This document shows positions 25,529 to 34,670 of a stretch of DNA of 64,000 nt, piece by piece. Within the stretch, counting starts at the first letter, position 1. Each line of letters begins with the position of its first letter. The notes under the pieces were generated by a model. It was not told where the DNA came from. It was given only the letters and a program-made list of their open reading frames with translations, and searched no databases. A program made the position numbers and the translations under genes. This DNA is from an uncultured Caldilineaceae bacterium (GTDB lineage: Bacteria; Chloroflexota; Anaerolineae; Caldilineales; Caldilineaceae), in the NCBI GenBank assembly GCA_951813625.1, contig CATOTS010000019.1, forward strand, positions 101,191 to 165,190, given 5' to 3'.

Positions 25529-28441
25529 ATGCGTCACATGAAACCACGCCTGCGCCGCATACGACCGCTGCTACTACTGATTGTCCTGTTTGCCTCCGGT
25601 TGCACATCCAGGGAACGCGTCGTCGACAAGCGGCCGGCCATCGCGCTGGCGACAGTCGCCGAAGCCTACCTGCAACAATTTCAGCCGGGCCCCGTCCCGC
25701 GCCTGTTTCAGACGACTTTCGTCTACGACCGCAACGGCGTCTTGCTGGCCGAAATGATCGGAGAAGGCCGTCGCGAGTGGGTCCCGCTCGACCTCGTGTC
25801 GCCGCACCTGATCAACGCGACCATTGCGACCGAAGACGCAACTTTCTTCACAAATCAAGGGGTTGACCCGATCAGGATCGCCGGCGCCGCACTGCAGAAT
25901 GTCGAGAGGGGCGAGATCGTCTCCGGCGCAAGCACGATCACAATGCAGCTCGCGCGCAACCTGTTTCTTGGCGCCGAAGAACGCTACGATCAGACATTCG
26001 ACCGCAAAATCATCGAAGCCGGGCTGGCGACCGAACTGACGCAGGCCTACCAGAAGGAAGAGTTGATGGAGATCTACCTCAATCTCCTGAACTACGGCAA
26101 TCATTCATATGGCCCCCAAGCTGCCTCGCGCAGCTATTTCGGCAAATCGGCCTATGACTTGACCCTTGCCGAAGCCACGCTGCTGGCAGGGATTCCCCAG
26201 TCGCCCGCGCTCTTTGATCTGTACAAGGATTTCGCTGCGGCCAAGGCCCGGCAGAGAGTCGTCCTGTCGCTGATGGTCCGTCACGGTTTCCTGACGCTGG
26301 ACGAGGCCAACGCCGTTTTCGGGACGCCGGTGGAACTGAGCGGTTCGCGCGAACTTCCCCCGGTGCGTGCCCCCCACTTTGTCGAGTATGTCGTTCGCGA
26401 ACTGGAGAAGTCACTGGGCGAGGGCTACGTCCGACGAGGCGGCCTGCACATCTTCACGACGCTCGACCTACCGCTCCAGGAAACAGCAGAACGCATCGTC
26501 ACTGACAAGGTGGCGGCGCTGCAGCCGCGCTTCGATATGAACAATGGCGCCCTGGTCGCGCTGAAACCGGGCACGGCAGAGATATTGGCGATGGTAGGCA
26601 GCGTGGACTACGACGACACCGAAATCGACGGTCAGGTCAACGTCGCAACCAGCCCCCGCCAGCCGGGAAGTTCAATAAAGCCACTGCTCTATGCTACTGC
26701 CCTCAATTACAACCTCATCAGCCCGGCGACAGTTCTCTGGGACACGCCGATCACCTATACGATAAGCTCGATTGAAGAGTACGAGCCGATCAACTATGAC
26801 CGTAAAGTCCACGGCCCGGTCACTGCGCGCGCGGCCTTGGCCAACAGCTATAACATTCCTGCCGTCAAGCTGCTGGACGCGGTCGGGGTCGAGAGAATGC
26901 TGGACAGCGCGCGCTCGATGGGGGTGAGAAGCCTGCACCGTGGAACCGACTGGTACGGCCTGAGCCTGACCCTGGGCGGGGGCGAGGTAACGTTGCTCGA
27001 TCTGGCGACGGCCTACCACACAATGGCGAACGGCGGACGCTATCTGCCGCCCCGCTCGGTCCTGACAATAACCGACGGGCAAGGCCTGACCCTGGTCGAA
27101 AATGTCGACCATGAGGGCAGGCAAGTCCTTTCGGAAGCTGCGGCAACACTGGTCACCGATATCCTCAGCGACAATCCGGCCCGTGTTCCAATGTTTGGCA
27201 GCCAGAGTCAGTTGACTCTCGACAGGCCGGTTGCGGCCAAGACGGGAACAACCGATAACAATCGAGACGCCTGGACGATGGGCTATACGCGTTTCCTCCT
27301 CGCCGGCGTATGGACTGGCAATACCGACGGCCGCCCCATGCGAAACGCGACCGGCGCCGGCGCCGCAGCTCCAATCTGGAACGAATTCATGCGGACGGTG
27401 CTTGCCGATTCGACGCTGCTGAATGCCTTGGGCGCGCCGCAAGCGGAAGAGGATTGGGAGTTCAGGTTGAGCGAGGACGTCCAGAAGCTGGAAGCCTGCC
27501 CCCCGGGCCTGACCTGCCGGCAAGGGGGTGGTGAACTCTTCAGCGCCGCCTGGCTGGAACTGGTCAATCAAGAGAATGTGGCGAACCAGGAAGACCGGGC
27601 AAATCAGGAAGACAGAAATACTGGAGAAGTCGAAGATCCTCAAGACGCAATCGTCGAGGAGGCGTCGCCTCTGGCAGACAGCCTTGAATCCACGCCGTCG
27701 GCTCCAGTCTATTGGACGCGTCAAAGCCAATCGGGGCAAGAGACGCGCCTGCTCGGCTTTTGCGGCTACGCCGACGGCGCGGCGCGGACGCTCCTGGCCC
27801 TTCCGGGTTCCTTCGGCCTGCCCCAGCAATCGACTGAAACCTGCCGGAACTGCTGGCAGGTGGAAAGTTCGCAGGAAGTTCTCCTTGACGGCGACAGAAT
27901 GCTGCGCGATCGAAGAGGCGCGCTGGCATGGAACCTGGGCGCAAACTTTCCGGTCTACCTGGGCCCCTGCGAAGAGATGGAAGCCCTGTCGGCTTACACG
28001 GGCTGGCGGGTCGCAGTCGATTTTGCCAACGCCGGCGCCGACATTGCCGGCGCTCTGGCTCCGGAGCAGTTGGTCAGCGTGGGTAGTCAGTACCCCGAAG
28101 TAGCTGCTCTTTTCGATCTGGACCGCCTTTGGCACGATTCCCAGTGCCCCGGTCAGTACGTCATGGGGCTTGCCCTGAACAGCAGCGGCGAAGCGCTGCC
28201 GGGCGTCCGTGTCCGCCTCACCGACGCCTGGGACAATACCTACGAGACTGTCAGCAAGAGCGGCGCACTTGACGCCGGTCGCTTCGACTTTCCAATCTAC
28301 AGCCATAATTCCTCGCAGAATCTACTTTTGCAGATGCTGGACCAGAATGGTGTTCCTCATGGCCAGCCGATTCTCGTCCCACATCGAACCGACGATGCCA
28401 GTAACGCGCCGTGTCATCACGTTGTCGTCCGGCGAAGGTGA
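25529..28441 (+). CDS. Second class A penicillin-binding protein, lipobox paralogue
   Basis: The 970-residue paralogue of the preceding gene has the same GT51 motifs (ATEDATFF, ASTITMQLARN, EIYLNLLNYG) and transpeptidase motifs (PGSSIKP, ANSYNIP, AKTGTT). Its N-terminus is short and basic with a hydrophobic core ending in FASGC (Cys25), again a lipobox-like site. It lacks LysM domains; after the transpeptidase come an acidic Gln/Glu/Asn linker (about residues 685-720) and an exported region ending in a carboxypeptidase-regulatory-like strand set (GEALPGVRVRLTDAWDNTYE). The tandem pair arose by duplication, then diverged in the tail domains. The ribosome-binding site is weak (AAGAG). Confidence 0.92.
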   Translation: MRHMKPRLRRIRPLLLLIVLFASGCTSRERVVDKRPAIALATVAEAYLQQFQPGPVPRLFQTTFVYDRNGVLLAEMIGEGRREWVPLDLVSPHLINATIATEDATFFTNQGVDPIRIAGAALQNVERGEIVSGASTITMQLARNLFLGAEERYDQTFDRKIIEAGLATELTQAYQKEELMEIYLNLLNYGNHSYGPQAASRSYFGKSAYDLTLAEATLLAGIPQSPALFDLYKDFAAAKARQRVVLSLMVRHGFLTLDEANAVFGTPVELSGSRELPPVRAPHFVEYVVRELEKSLGEGYVRRGGLHIFTTLDLPLQETAERIVTDKVAALQPRFDMNNGALVALKPGTAEILAMVGSVDYDDTEIDGQVNVATSPRQPGSSIKPLLYATALNYNLISPATVLWDTPITYTISSIEEYEPINYDRKVHGPVTARAALANSYNIPAVKLLDAVGVERMLDSARSMGVRSLHRGTDWYGLSLTLGGGEVTLLDLATAYHTMANGGRYLPPRSVLTITDGQGLTLVENVDHEGRQVLSEAAATLVTDILSDNPARVPMFGSQSQLTLDRPVAAKTGTTDNNRDAWTMGYTRFLLAGVWTGNTDGRPMRNATGAGAAAPIWNEFMRTVLADSTLLNALGAPQAEEDWEFRLSEDVQKLEACPPGLTCRQGGGELFSAAWLELVNQENVANQEDRANQEDRNTGEVEDPQDAIVEEASPLADSLESTPSAPVYWTRQSQSGQETRLLGFCGYADGAARTLLALPGSFGLPQQSTETCRNCWQVESSQEVLLDGDRMLRDRRGALAWNLGANFPVYLGPCEEMEALSAYTGWRVAVDFANAGADIAGALAPEQLVSVGSQYPEVAALFDLDRLWHDSQCPGQYVMGLALNSSGEALPGVRVRLTDAWDNTYETVSKSGALDAGRFDFPIYSHNSSQNLLLQMLDQNGVPHGQPILVPHRTDDASNAPCHHVVVRRR

Positions 28442-28549
28442 CTTGAACGCAAAGTCAACGATACGAGTGCGTTGTGCCTACGGACGCGCCACGACTCTCA
28501 ATTAGGGCTGGAATAGAGCGCCAGACTGCCCCCATTTGGCAATCCCACA

Positions 28550-28579
28550 TTGGAACTGGGCGATATGTTTCGATACACT
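28550..28579 (+). promoter_or_regulatory. Candidate promoter for the LysM-fasciclin gene
   Basis: TTGGAA (28550-28555) and TACACT (28574-28579) are 18 bp apart, predicting a leader of about 130 nt. Confidence 0.45.
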
Positions 28580-28671
28580 GAAATTCTGTCCGCGTGGTGC
28601 GCCTTTTCGCGGATGAAATTCGTCGGCGCGTTTGCTAAGTTTTTTTGCCCAACATTCGGTTTCTCGGAATA

Positions 28672-28713
28672 CGAGCGCCACGCTCGTGTGTTCCAAGAAA
28701 TATTGGAGGTGAT
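28672..28713 (+). promoter_or_regulatory. Leader hairpin and full-length Shine-Dalgarno site
   Basis: CGAGCG-cca-CGCTCG (28672-28686) forms a 6-bp stem. Downstream, GGAGGTGAT (28705-28713) is perfectly complementary to the 16S rRNA 3' end and lies just ahead of the ATG at 28716, which predicts very high translation. Confidence 0.7.
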
Positions 28714-28715
28714 AA

Positions 28716-30563
28716 ATGCAACGGAATATGAAATGGCGTATAGCAAGAATCGCCTCTGCTGTGGCACTGCTTCTGGTCGCAATTCCCTACGCGGTGATCG
28801 CGCAAAACAGTATCGTGTCATCAACCGTCAGCGGCCAGCTGAATGAGCAATTCGCCAAGCACTACCTGGGCTTGCAGGTCATCGACCCGACGCAGCCGGT
28901 CGAGATCAACATGGCCTACAATCCCCAACATAGCCTGCCGCTCGACGAAAATTCAGGAATGTATGTTTTCGACGCCGGCAATTTCAATCGATACGCCAAC
29001 GCAGCGCCAGCTTCCGAGACCGCGTATCGGTCGTCCCATCTGGAGACAGTGGATGGCATTAAGCGGAAATCGATCGATTACGGCGCCGATGTCGCGTCTT
29101 CAATTGTGACCCTGGTTGTTTACAACGATTCGACTGCGTCACTGTCCTACACACTCACGGGGACGAACGTCAGATTCGTCGATGACTCAGGAACCCAGGT
29201 TGTGGCAGGTAGCACACCCGCGCCGGCAGCAACCTCGACGCCGGTGTCGACGCCTGATGCAGCAACGACGCCCGATCCTGCAGCAACGGCGACCACAGCG
29301 GCGCCCGCACCCACTGCGATGACGGCCGGAGTAAAGTCGACCTGGGTCCGCGGCACACTGAGCGAGCAGTTCGCCAAGCACTACCTGGGACTCGAGGTTA
29401 TCGATACCGGCTTGCCGGTAACCATAAAGATGGCCTACGATCCCCAGGACAGTCCGACGCTGGATGCCGGTTCCGGCTTCTACGTGTTTACCGAAAGCGG
29501 ATTCAACCAGTATACGTCGGCAGTACCGCCTACACAGAGCGCGCTCAAAACTTCCCATCAGGAAACGATTGACAGCGTTAAGCAAATGGCCGCCGAAATC
29601 ACGGCGGACAACGCGTCTACAATCGTGACGCTGGTCACCTACAATGACACGACAACCCCCATTTCCTATACCTTAACGGGCGAAAACGTCAAGTTCATCG
29701 ACGAGTCCGGCACGCAGGTGGAGGGCGACAGGATGGCAGCGCCCGCGCCGGTGGCGCAACCCACACTGGCGGCCGGTACACCTGCGGCCGCTGCACCTGC
29801 ACCCGCTACGCCTGCGCCGGCGGGAACCGACATTACGCCGGGCACTACCTATACAGTCCAGACTGGGGATACACTGGGCACGATCTCCACCCGGGCCTAT
29901 GGGTCGACGACGCACTGGTCTTCCATCTGCAACGCAAATTCGCTGGCCAACTGTGACCACATCGAGGTCGGAGCTGTCTTGAATATCCCGACACTGGCCC
30001 AGACCGACGGGCAACAGCCGGGAACGGCGGCGACGCCTGTACCAACCGCCGACGCGATGACGCCGGAGCCGACGGCGGACGCCATGACGCCGGAACCGAC
30101 CACAGAGGCGTTGCCCGAACCGACGGCAGAGGCCTCACCTGGCCTGGGCAATCTGATCGAAGTGGCCGAAGACTATGAGGACCTGGACATTCTGCTGCTG
30201 GCGCTGGACCTGGCAGGACTGAGCTCCACCATTTCCGACGGTGGCCCCTATACGATATTCGCGCCGACGAATGCCGCGTTCGCGTCACTGCCCGAGACAA
30301 GGCTGGACACGCTGATGGCCGACTCGGCGCTGCTGGCGGAAACCCTCAGGTTCCACGTCGTATCGGGGACTCTGACGTCCTCCGATCTGGCCTCGCAGAC
30401 TTCACTGACGACGCTTGAGGGCAGCTCCATTTCGATAACGACCGAGAACGGCACCTTGAAGGTCGAGGGCGTAAGCATCGTAACCTCCGACGTGACGGCC
30501 TCCAACGGGATCATCCACTTCATCAACGAGTTGCTGCCGGAGCCGGACGACAGCTCGCAGTAA
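28716..30563 (+). CDS. Secreted protein with duplicated unknown domain, LysM and fasciclin domain
   Basis: The 615-residue protein has a signal peptide (residues 1-30, AVIAQ) and two copies of a domain of about 125 residues (38-162 and 211-336), both with EQFAKHYLGLxVID, MAYxPQ, DSGTQV and SSxxET segments. Pro/Thr/Ala linkers join them to a LysM domain (about 378-425, TYTVQTGDTLGTI) and a fasciclin FAS1 domain (about 478-610, GPYTIFAPTNAAFASLP and GIIHFINELLP). LysM would tether it to peptidoglycan, and FAS1 domains mediate adhesion. The repeated domain is not one I recognise. The unusually strong ribosome-binding site suggests abundance. A terminator follows at 30611. Confidence 0.8.
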   Translation: MQRNMKWRIARIASAVALLLVAIPYAVIAQNSIVSSTVSGQLNEQFAKHYLGLQVIDPTQPVEINMAYNPQHSLPLDENSGMYVFDAGNFNRYANAAPASETAYRSSHLETVDGIKRKSIDYGADVASSIVTLVVYNDSTASLSYTLTGTNVRFVDDSGTQVVAGSTPAPAATSTPVSTPDAATTPDPAATATTAAPAPTAMTAGVKSTWVRGTLSEQFAKHYLGLEVIDTGLPVTIKMAYDPQDSPTLDAGSGFYVFTESGFNQYTSAVPPTQSALKTSHQETIDSVKQMAAEITADNASTIVTLVTYNDTTTPISYTLTGENVKFIDESGTQVEGDRMAAPAPVAQPTLAAGTPAAAAPAPATPAPAGTDITPGTTYTVQTGDTLGTISTRAYGSTTHWSSICNANSLANCDHIEVGAVLNIPTLAQTDGQQPGTAATPVPTADAMTPEPTADAMTPEPTTEALPEPTAEASPGLGNLIEVAEDYEDLDILLLALDLAGLSSTISDGGPYTIFAPTNAAFASLPETRLDTLMADSALLAETLRFHVVSGTLTSSDLASQTSLTTLEGSSISITTENGTLKVEGVSIVTSDVTASNGIIHFINELLPEPDDSSQ

Positions 30564-30610
30564 ACGCCAAAAAGAATGGCGGCTGGGAAAGCGCCCGAAC
30601 AATATTAAAG

Positions 30611-30650
30611 AAACGCCCTTGGTTCTTTGAGCCAGGGGCGTTTTCCTTTT
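30611..30650 (+). terminator. Rho-independent terminator after the LysM-fasciclin gene
   Basis: AAACGCCC and GGGGCGTTTT pair, with an inner GG/CC step, followed by TTTTCCTTTT. Confidence 0.85.
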
Positions 30651-30677
30651 GCACACTATGCACATTTGTGCTACGAT
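30649..30677 (+). promoter_or_regulatory. Promoter of the DinG-like helicase, leaderless transcript
   Basis: TTGCAC (30649-30654) and TACGAT (30672-30677) are 17 bp apart. The start codon ATG is at 30684, the expected transcription start point, so the mRNA is probably leaderless. Confidence 0.55.
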
Positions 30678-30683
30678 GATGCC

Positions 30684-33146
30684 ATGGAAAACACTGAACA
30701 GCTCTACGTTGAGGAACTGCCCGATTCCCCGTCTCTCGCGCAAGTCAGAGAGTCGAACGGACGCTACGCTGAAAAAGAAAATGACGAAAGGCCGTCTCCC
30801 CTGGAAACAACCGACCTTTCCGCCCTGCTCGGGGCAGGCGGCGCGCTGGCACAGGCGCTCCCAGACTTCGAGGCCCGACCCGGCCAAGTAGAGATGGCCG
30901 AGGTTGTCAAGCAGGCGATACTCGACGAGAGTACCGCTCTGGTCGAAGCGCCAACGGGGACAGGAAAGTCGATCGCTTACCTGCTTCCTGCCCTGCTTAG
31001 CGAGCGGTCGGTAGTTGTCGCCACGGCCAACAAGTCGCTGCAAAACCAACTCTTTCGCAAAGACATTCCACTCCTGGCCGAAGTCCTCGGCAAACCGATC
31101 GAGGCCGTCGTCGTCAAGGGCCGCAGCAACTATGTCTGCAATCTGAAGTGGGAGAAAGAGTCGGCCGAACCGAATCGTCTCACCTTGTATGACAAGGAGG
31201 AGGAGCAGGTCGCCTTCGTGCGGCGCTGGCTCGGGGAGACGAGTACAGGAGATATCGACGACCTCCCCTTTGTTCTGACAAACGAGCTTCGTCCGCGCGT
31301 TGTCAGTTTCCCCGACGACTGCATCGGACGCACCTGCGGCCACTTTGAAGATAACTGCTTCGTAAATCAGATGCGCGACAAGGCCCGCCAGGCGCAGGTC
31401 ATCATCACAAATCATCACCTGCTCCTCAATGCCCTGGAGCTGGGCGAGATCGGCTACGCGATTCTGCCCGAAGCTGCCATATACATCATCGATGAGGCCC
31501 ACCAGCTCGAAAGCACTGCCACCTCCGTCTTTGAAGTGGAGGCATCCGATTATGCTCTCGAGCAACTCTTGGCGAGGACGGTCTTCAAGGCGAATCTGGA
31601 GCAGGAGCAGTTGGATTCGTTGCGCTGGCAAAACAGTCTGGCCTTTGCCGAGGCAGAGGAGCTGTCCGAACAGAAAGTCTTTCGCCTGGACAGTGAACTG
31701 GAGGAGCTGAAAAAGCTGGCAGGCGGATTGAAGCAGGTGCAGGACGAGATGCGCCAGGCAAACCCCTATGAGCTCCCCGAAGAGGAAGGCCGCCCGCAAT
31801 TGACGCCAGGCGAAGCCGAAGAGGCAGCCAACTACGACCTGGCCGTAAAGGGACTGGGCTCGCTGGCGGCAAAGTTTCAGGCGGTCGCAAGCGGGTCGCT
31901 CGATGATAGGATTGTCCGTTTTGCCGAGAAAATCAGCGGTTCACGCTTGCTGCGCCTGCGCCTGCATGCCGCTCCAATCGATCCGGCAAGCCAGTTGGCA
32001 AAGCATCTTTTCGCCGAAGAGGGCCGGACCGTCATCTGCACGAGCGCAACGCTGGCCACAGATGGAAGCTTCGACCACTTCAAGAGCCGCTGCGGTGTGC
32101 AGCGCCAGCCGCATGAACTGGTCGCCGGCCCCGTCTTTGACTATTCGCAACAGGCCGTGCTGTATCAACCCCAACTGCCCCCATTCAACTGGCGCGAAAG
32201 GGAGCGATTCTACGATGGTGTGGCCGCGGAAATCGAGCGCCTGCTCAATGTAAGCCGCGGACGGGCGCTGTGCCTCTTCACCAGCTGGACCGGCTTGCGC
32301 CAGGTGCATGAGCGGCTCGCCGATGTCGTTTGGCCCCTGCAGGCACAAAACCGTCTACCCCGCAATCTGCTCCTGGACTGGTTTCGAGAAACGCCGCACA
32401 GTGTTCTCCTGGCGACGAAATCCTTCTGGGAAGGCGTCGATCTGCCGGGCGACGACCTCAGCCTGGTCGTCCTCGACAAGCTGCCGTTTCCGTCTCCGAG
32501 CGACCCGCTGCACGAGGCCCGCATGAAAGCGTTGGACGAGGCCGAAGCCGGCAGCAGCTTCAGGAGATATACCGTCCCGCTGATGACCCTGGCTCTCAAG
32601 CAGGGATTCGGCCGGCTCATACGGCGCACGACCGACCGCGGTGTGGTCGCAATTCTGGACGAACGGTTAACGAATAGAGGGTACGGCGGCCAGGCGCGCC
32701 GCGATCTGCCTCCGGCCCGTTTCAGCCGCCAGGTCCGCGATGTGCACCAATTCTACCGCGCCGCGCTGGGCAGCGAGGCGGACTTTGCCCTGAATGTATC
32801 TGCAGCAGTAGATGAGGACAGCGAGGAAACGAACTGGAGTTGGCAACTGGTCCGGCTTCAGGACGGCAAAACGGACCAACAGTCCTCTGCGCTGGCAGAC
32901 TGCAGCCCGTCGGAAGCGGAGATTCACGCCGCGGTGGCGGGGATGCACAATCTACGCAGCCGCATAGGTGATGCCGGTCGCGACACGACAAGTTTCGGTG
33001 TAGAGCTTCGCTGCAGTACGGCGGCGGAGCGGAGCCTGGCTGAAGGCAAATTGCCGCCCACGCTGCGCAGAATGTGGGCCGACGAGTGCGCCACTTGGGG
33101 GGCGCTGGAGATCATCGGCCTCGACGGCCGCGAATACGACAAATAG
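30684..33146 (+). CDS. dinG: DinG/XPD-type FeS helicase
   Basis: From ATG 30684 the 820-residue protein has Walker A EAPTGTGKS (about residues 88-96), four cysteines of an XPD-type 4Fe-4S domain (Cys152, 213, 218 and 225), the DEAH box IIDEAHQLE (about 268-276) and C-terminal helicase motifs FWEGVDLPGDDLSLVVLDKLPF and QGFGRLIRR. It is a 5'-3' DNA helicase of the DinG group, probably for R-loops or repair. No nuclease domain is fused. A start codon 57 bases earlier would lie inside the upstream terminator, so I chose 30684. The C-terminal 100 residues are not conserved in the family as I know it. Confidence 0.9.
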   Translation: MENTEQLYVEELPDSPSLAQVRESNGRYAEKENDERPSPLETTDLSALLGAGGALAQALPDFEARPGQVEMAEVVKQAILDESTALVEAPTGTGKSIAYLLPALLSERSVVVATANKSLQNQLFRKDIPLLAEVLGKPIEAVVVKGRSNYVCNLKWEKESAEPNRLTLYDKEEEQVAFVRRWLGETSTGDIDDLPFVLTNELRPRVVSFPDDCIGRTCGHFEDNCFVNQMRDKARQAQVIITNHHLLLNALELGEIGYAILPEAAIYIIDEAHQLESTATSVFEVEASDYALEQLLARTVFKANLEQEQLDSLRWQNSLAFAEAEELSEQKVFRLDSELEELKKLAGGLKQVQDEMRQANPYELPEEEGRPQLTPGEAEEAANYDLAVKGLGSLAAKFQAVASGSLDDRIVRFAEKISGSRLLRLRLHAAPIDPASQLAKHLFAEEGRTVICTSATLATDGSFDHFKSRCGVQRQPHELVAGPVFDYSQQAVLYQPQLPPFNWRERERFYDGVAAEIERLLNVSRGRALCLFTSWTGLRQVHERLADVVWPLQAQNRLPRNLLLDWFRETPHSVLLATKSFWEGVDLPGDDLSLVVLDKLPFPSPSDPLHEARMKALDEAEAGSSFRRYTVPLMTLALKQGFGRLIRRTTDRGVVAILDERLTNRGYGGQARRDLPPARFSRQVRDVHQFYRAALGSEADFALNVSAAVDEDSEETNWSWQLVRLQDGKTDQQSSALADCSPSEAEIHAAVAGMHNLRSRIGDAGRDTTSFGVELRCSTAAERSLAEGKLPPTLRRMWADECATWGALEIIGLDGREYDK

Positions 33147-33176
33147 TTGAGGTTGCCCTTCAGCCGCCCCCCGAAC

Positions 33177-34283
33177 CTACATATCAAACGACAACATGCC
33201 GCGCGCGTTTTTGCCCGCTTCCATGTCGGCGAAGGCCTCGTTGATCTGGTCCAACCGGTAAGTCTGCGTGATCAGCTCGTCCAGCTTCAGTTTGCCTTCG
33301 TCGTAGTATTGCAGATACTTTGGCATGTCGACGCGTGGACGGGAGGAACCGTAGTAGGATCCGATCAGGTTCTTTTCGCCCCAAATCAGGTCCTGGGGCG
33401 GCACAGGCACTAGGTCTTCAGCGCGCGCCAGCCCGATCGCAACGGCCGTGCCCGCGGGGCGGACCATGTCGAACGCCTGCCGGATCGTAACAGAACTGCC
33501 GATCGCCTCAAACGCGTAGTCGACACCGAGGCCGCCCGACAACTCCCGTACAGCCTCAATCGCGTCCACCTCTGAAGCGTTGACCGTGTCGGTCGCGCCG
33601 AACTGGCGCGCGAACTCCAGCTTGTTCTCCATCAGATCGACCGCGATGATGCGCTCTGCGTCGGCAAGGACCGCGCCCTGTATCGCATTCAGCCCGACGC
33701 CGCCCGCCCCGATCACCGCCACGCTACTGCCCGGTTCCACCTCGGCCGTTCTCAACACCGCGCCGACACCGGTCGTGACCCCGCAGCCCACCAGCGCCGC
33801 CCTGTCAAGCGGGTAGGCGGGATCGATCTTGATCAGCGCCTGCTCGGGAACGACGGAGAGCTCCGACATGGTGCCGATGCGCGACATCTGAATGATGTCT
33901 TGGCCGCGCGCATTGTGCAGGCGGCAAGTGTCATCCAGCAGATAGCCTCTGCGTGCGGAAAATCCTTTGCACAGGCAGACCCGGTCAAGTTCGCACATCG
34001 GGCAGGCCTCACAATAGGTAACGAAGGAGAGAATGACGTGATCGCCCGGCTTGACGTAGGTGACGTTGTCGCCGACCCGCTCTACGACGCCCGCGCCTTC
34101 ATGGCCAAGCGCGACCGGCGGGTCGAAGTATATCGTTCCGTTGACCACCGAAAGATCGGAGTGGCAGACGCCGCTGGCGCCCATGCGCAAAAGGACTTCG
34201 TTTTCCCTGGGATCGTCAAGGGTCAGCGTGTCGACGACGACAGGGGCGTCGTGCTCGTACACTACGGCTGTCTTGGTCTGCAT
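33177..34283 (-). CDS. Zinc-dependent alcohol dehydrogenase (class III-like)
   Basis: The 368-residue medium-chain dehydrogenase has catalytic zinc ligands C40 and H61-E62 (GHEGAG), the structural zinc cysteines C91, C94, C97 and C105, and a Rossmann site IGAGGVGLNAIQG (about residues 191-203). The GVCHSDLSV and VGCGVTTGVGAVL segments match the class III/NDMA-dependent-like branch. It would oxidise alcohols or reduce aldehydes with NAD(H) or a bound cofactor. It is convergent with the DinG gene, 30 bp apart. An AAGGAG site sits 6 bp before the ATG. The exact substrate is not predictable. Confidence 0.9.
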   Translation of the reverse strand: MQTKTAVVYEHDAPVVVDTLTLDDPRENEVLLRMGASGVCHSDLSVVNGTIYFDPPVALGHEGAGVVERVGDNVTYVKPGDHVILSFVTYCEACPMCELDRVCLCKGFSARRGYLLDDTCRLHNARGQDIIQMSRIGTMSELSVVPEQALIKIDPAYPLDRAALVGCGVTTGVGAVLRTAEVEPGSSVAVIGAGGVGLNAIQGAVLADAERIIAVDLMENKLEFARQFGATDTVNASEVDAIEAVRELSGGLGVDYAFEAIGSSVTIRQAFDMVRPAGTAVAIGLARAEDLVPVPPQDLIWGEKNLIGSYYGSSRPRVDMPKYLQYYDEGKLKLDELITQTYRLDQINEAFADMEAGKNARGMLSFDM

Positions 34284-34602
34284 TGCGAACTCCTTCTGGC
34301 TCTTTTTCTCAACTACCCTTTACAGTCAAAGTGACCGAGGTGCCTGCGGGGCGCTCATTTGCGCACGCTCCTTCCGTTGCCTCGTCGGTCTGCTGCCGAA
34401 TCTTCTCCTGCCGCGCTCCACGTGCGCCATCGAAGCCGGCTAGTCTCGGGTTGCGCTGATGTTAGCGTATTGGCGGCCTGATCTCAAAATCCGCCAAATG
34501 CCGATTAGAGCCCCATACCAGCATGTTTGAGCGGGGTTGAACCAGCCTCACGACGGGGCGCAGCGAAGTCCGCGACATATTATTACAAGAAGTTTATAAA
34601 AA
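34284..34602. other. Divergent intergenic region between alcohol dehydrogenase and sufR-like gene
   Basis: About 320 bases carry the promoters for both directions, with the sufR-like promoter at its right end. An AT-rich patch (about 34578-34601) lies directly before the -35 element. No gene is evident. Confidence 0.4.
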
Positions 34603-34631
34603 TTGACAAGCCCGGTATTTTCTGCTACACT
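34603..34631 (+). promoter_or_regulatory. Consensus promoter of the SufR-like operon
   Basis: A perfect TTGACA (34603-34608), a 17-bp spacer and TACACT (34626-34631) precede the GTG start by 39 bp. The strong match places the start codon downstream of it, not at the earlier in-frame codon at 34527. Confidence 0.8.
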
Positions 34632-34670
34632 TGGGACAATCAGGAGCCAACCGCGCAGCGGAGCCGTCCC

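Noticed and set aside
26672..28306. 544-codon frame antisense to the second PBP
   Set aside because: It mirrors the PBP gene and has no ribosome-binding site or domain.
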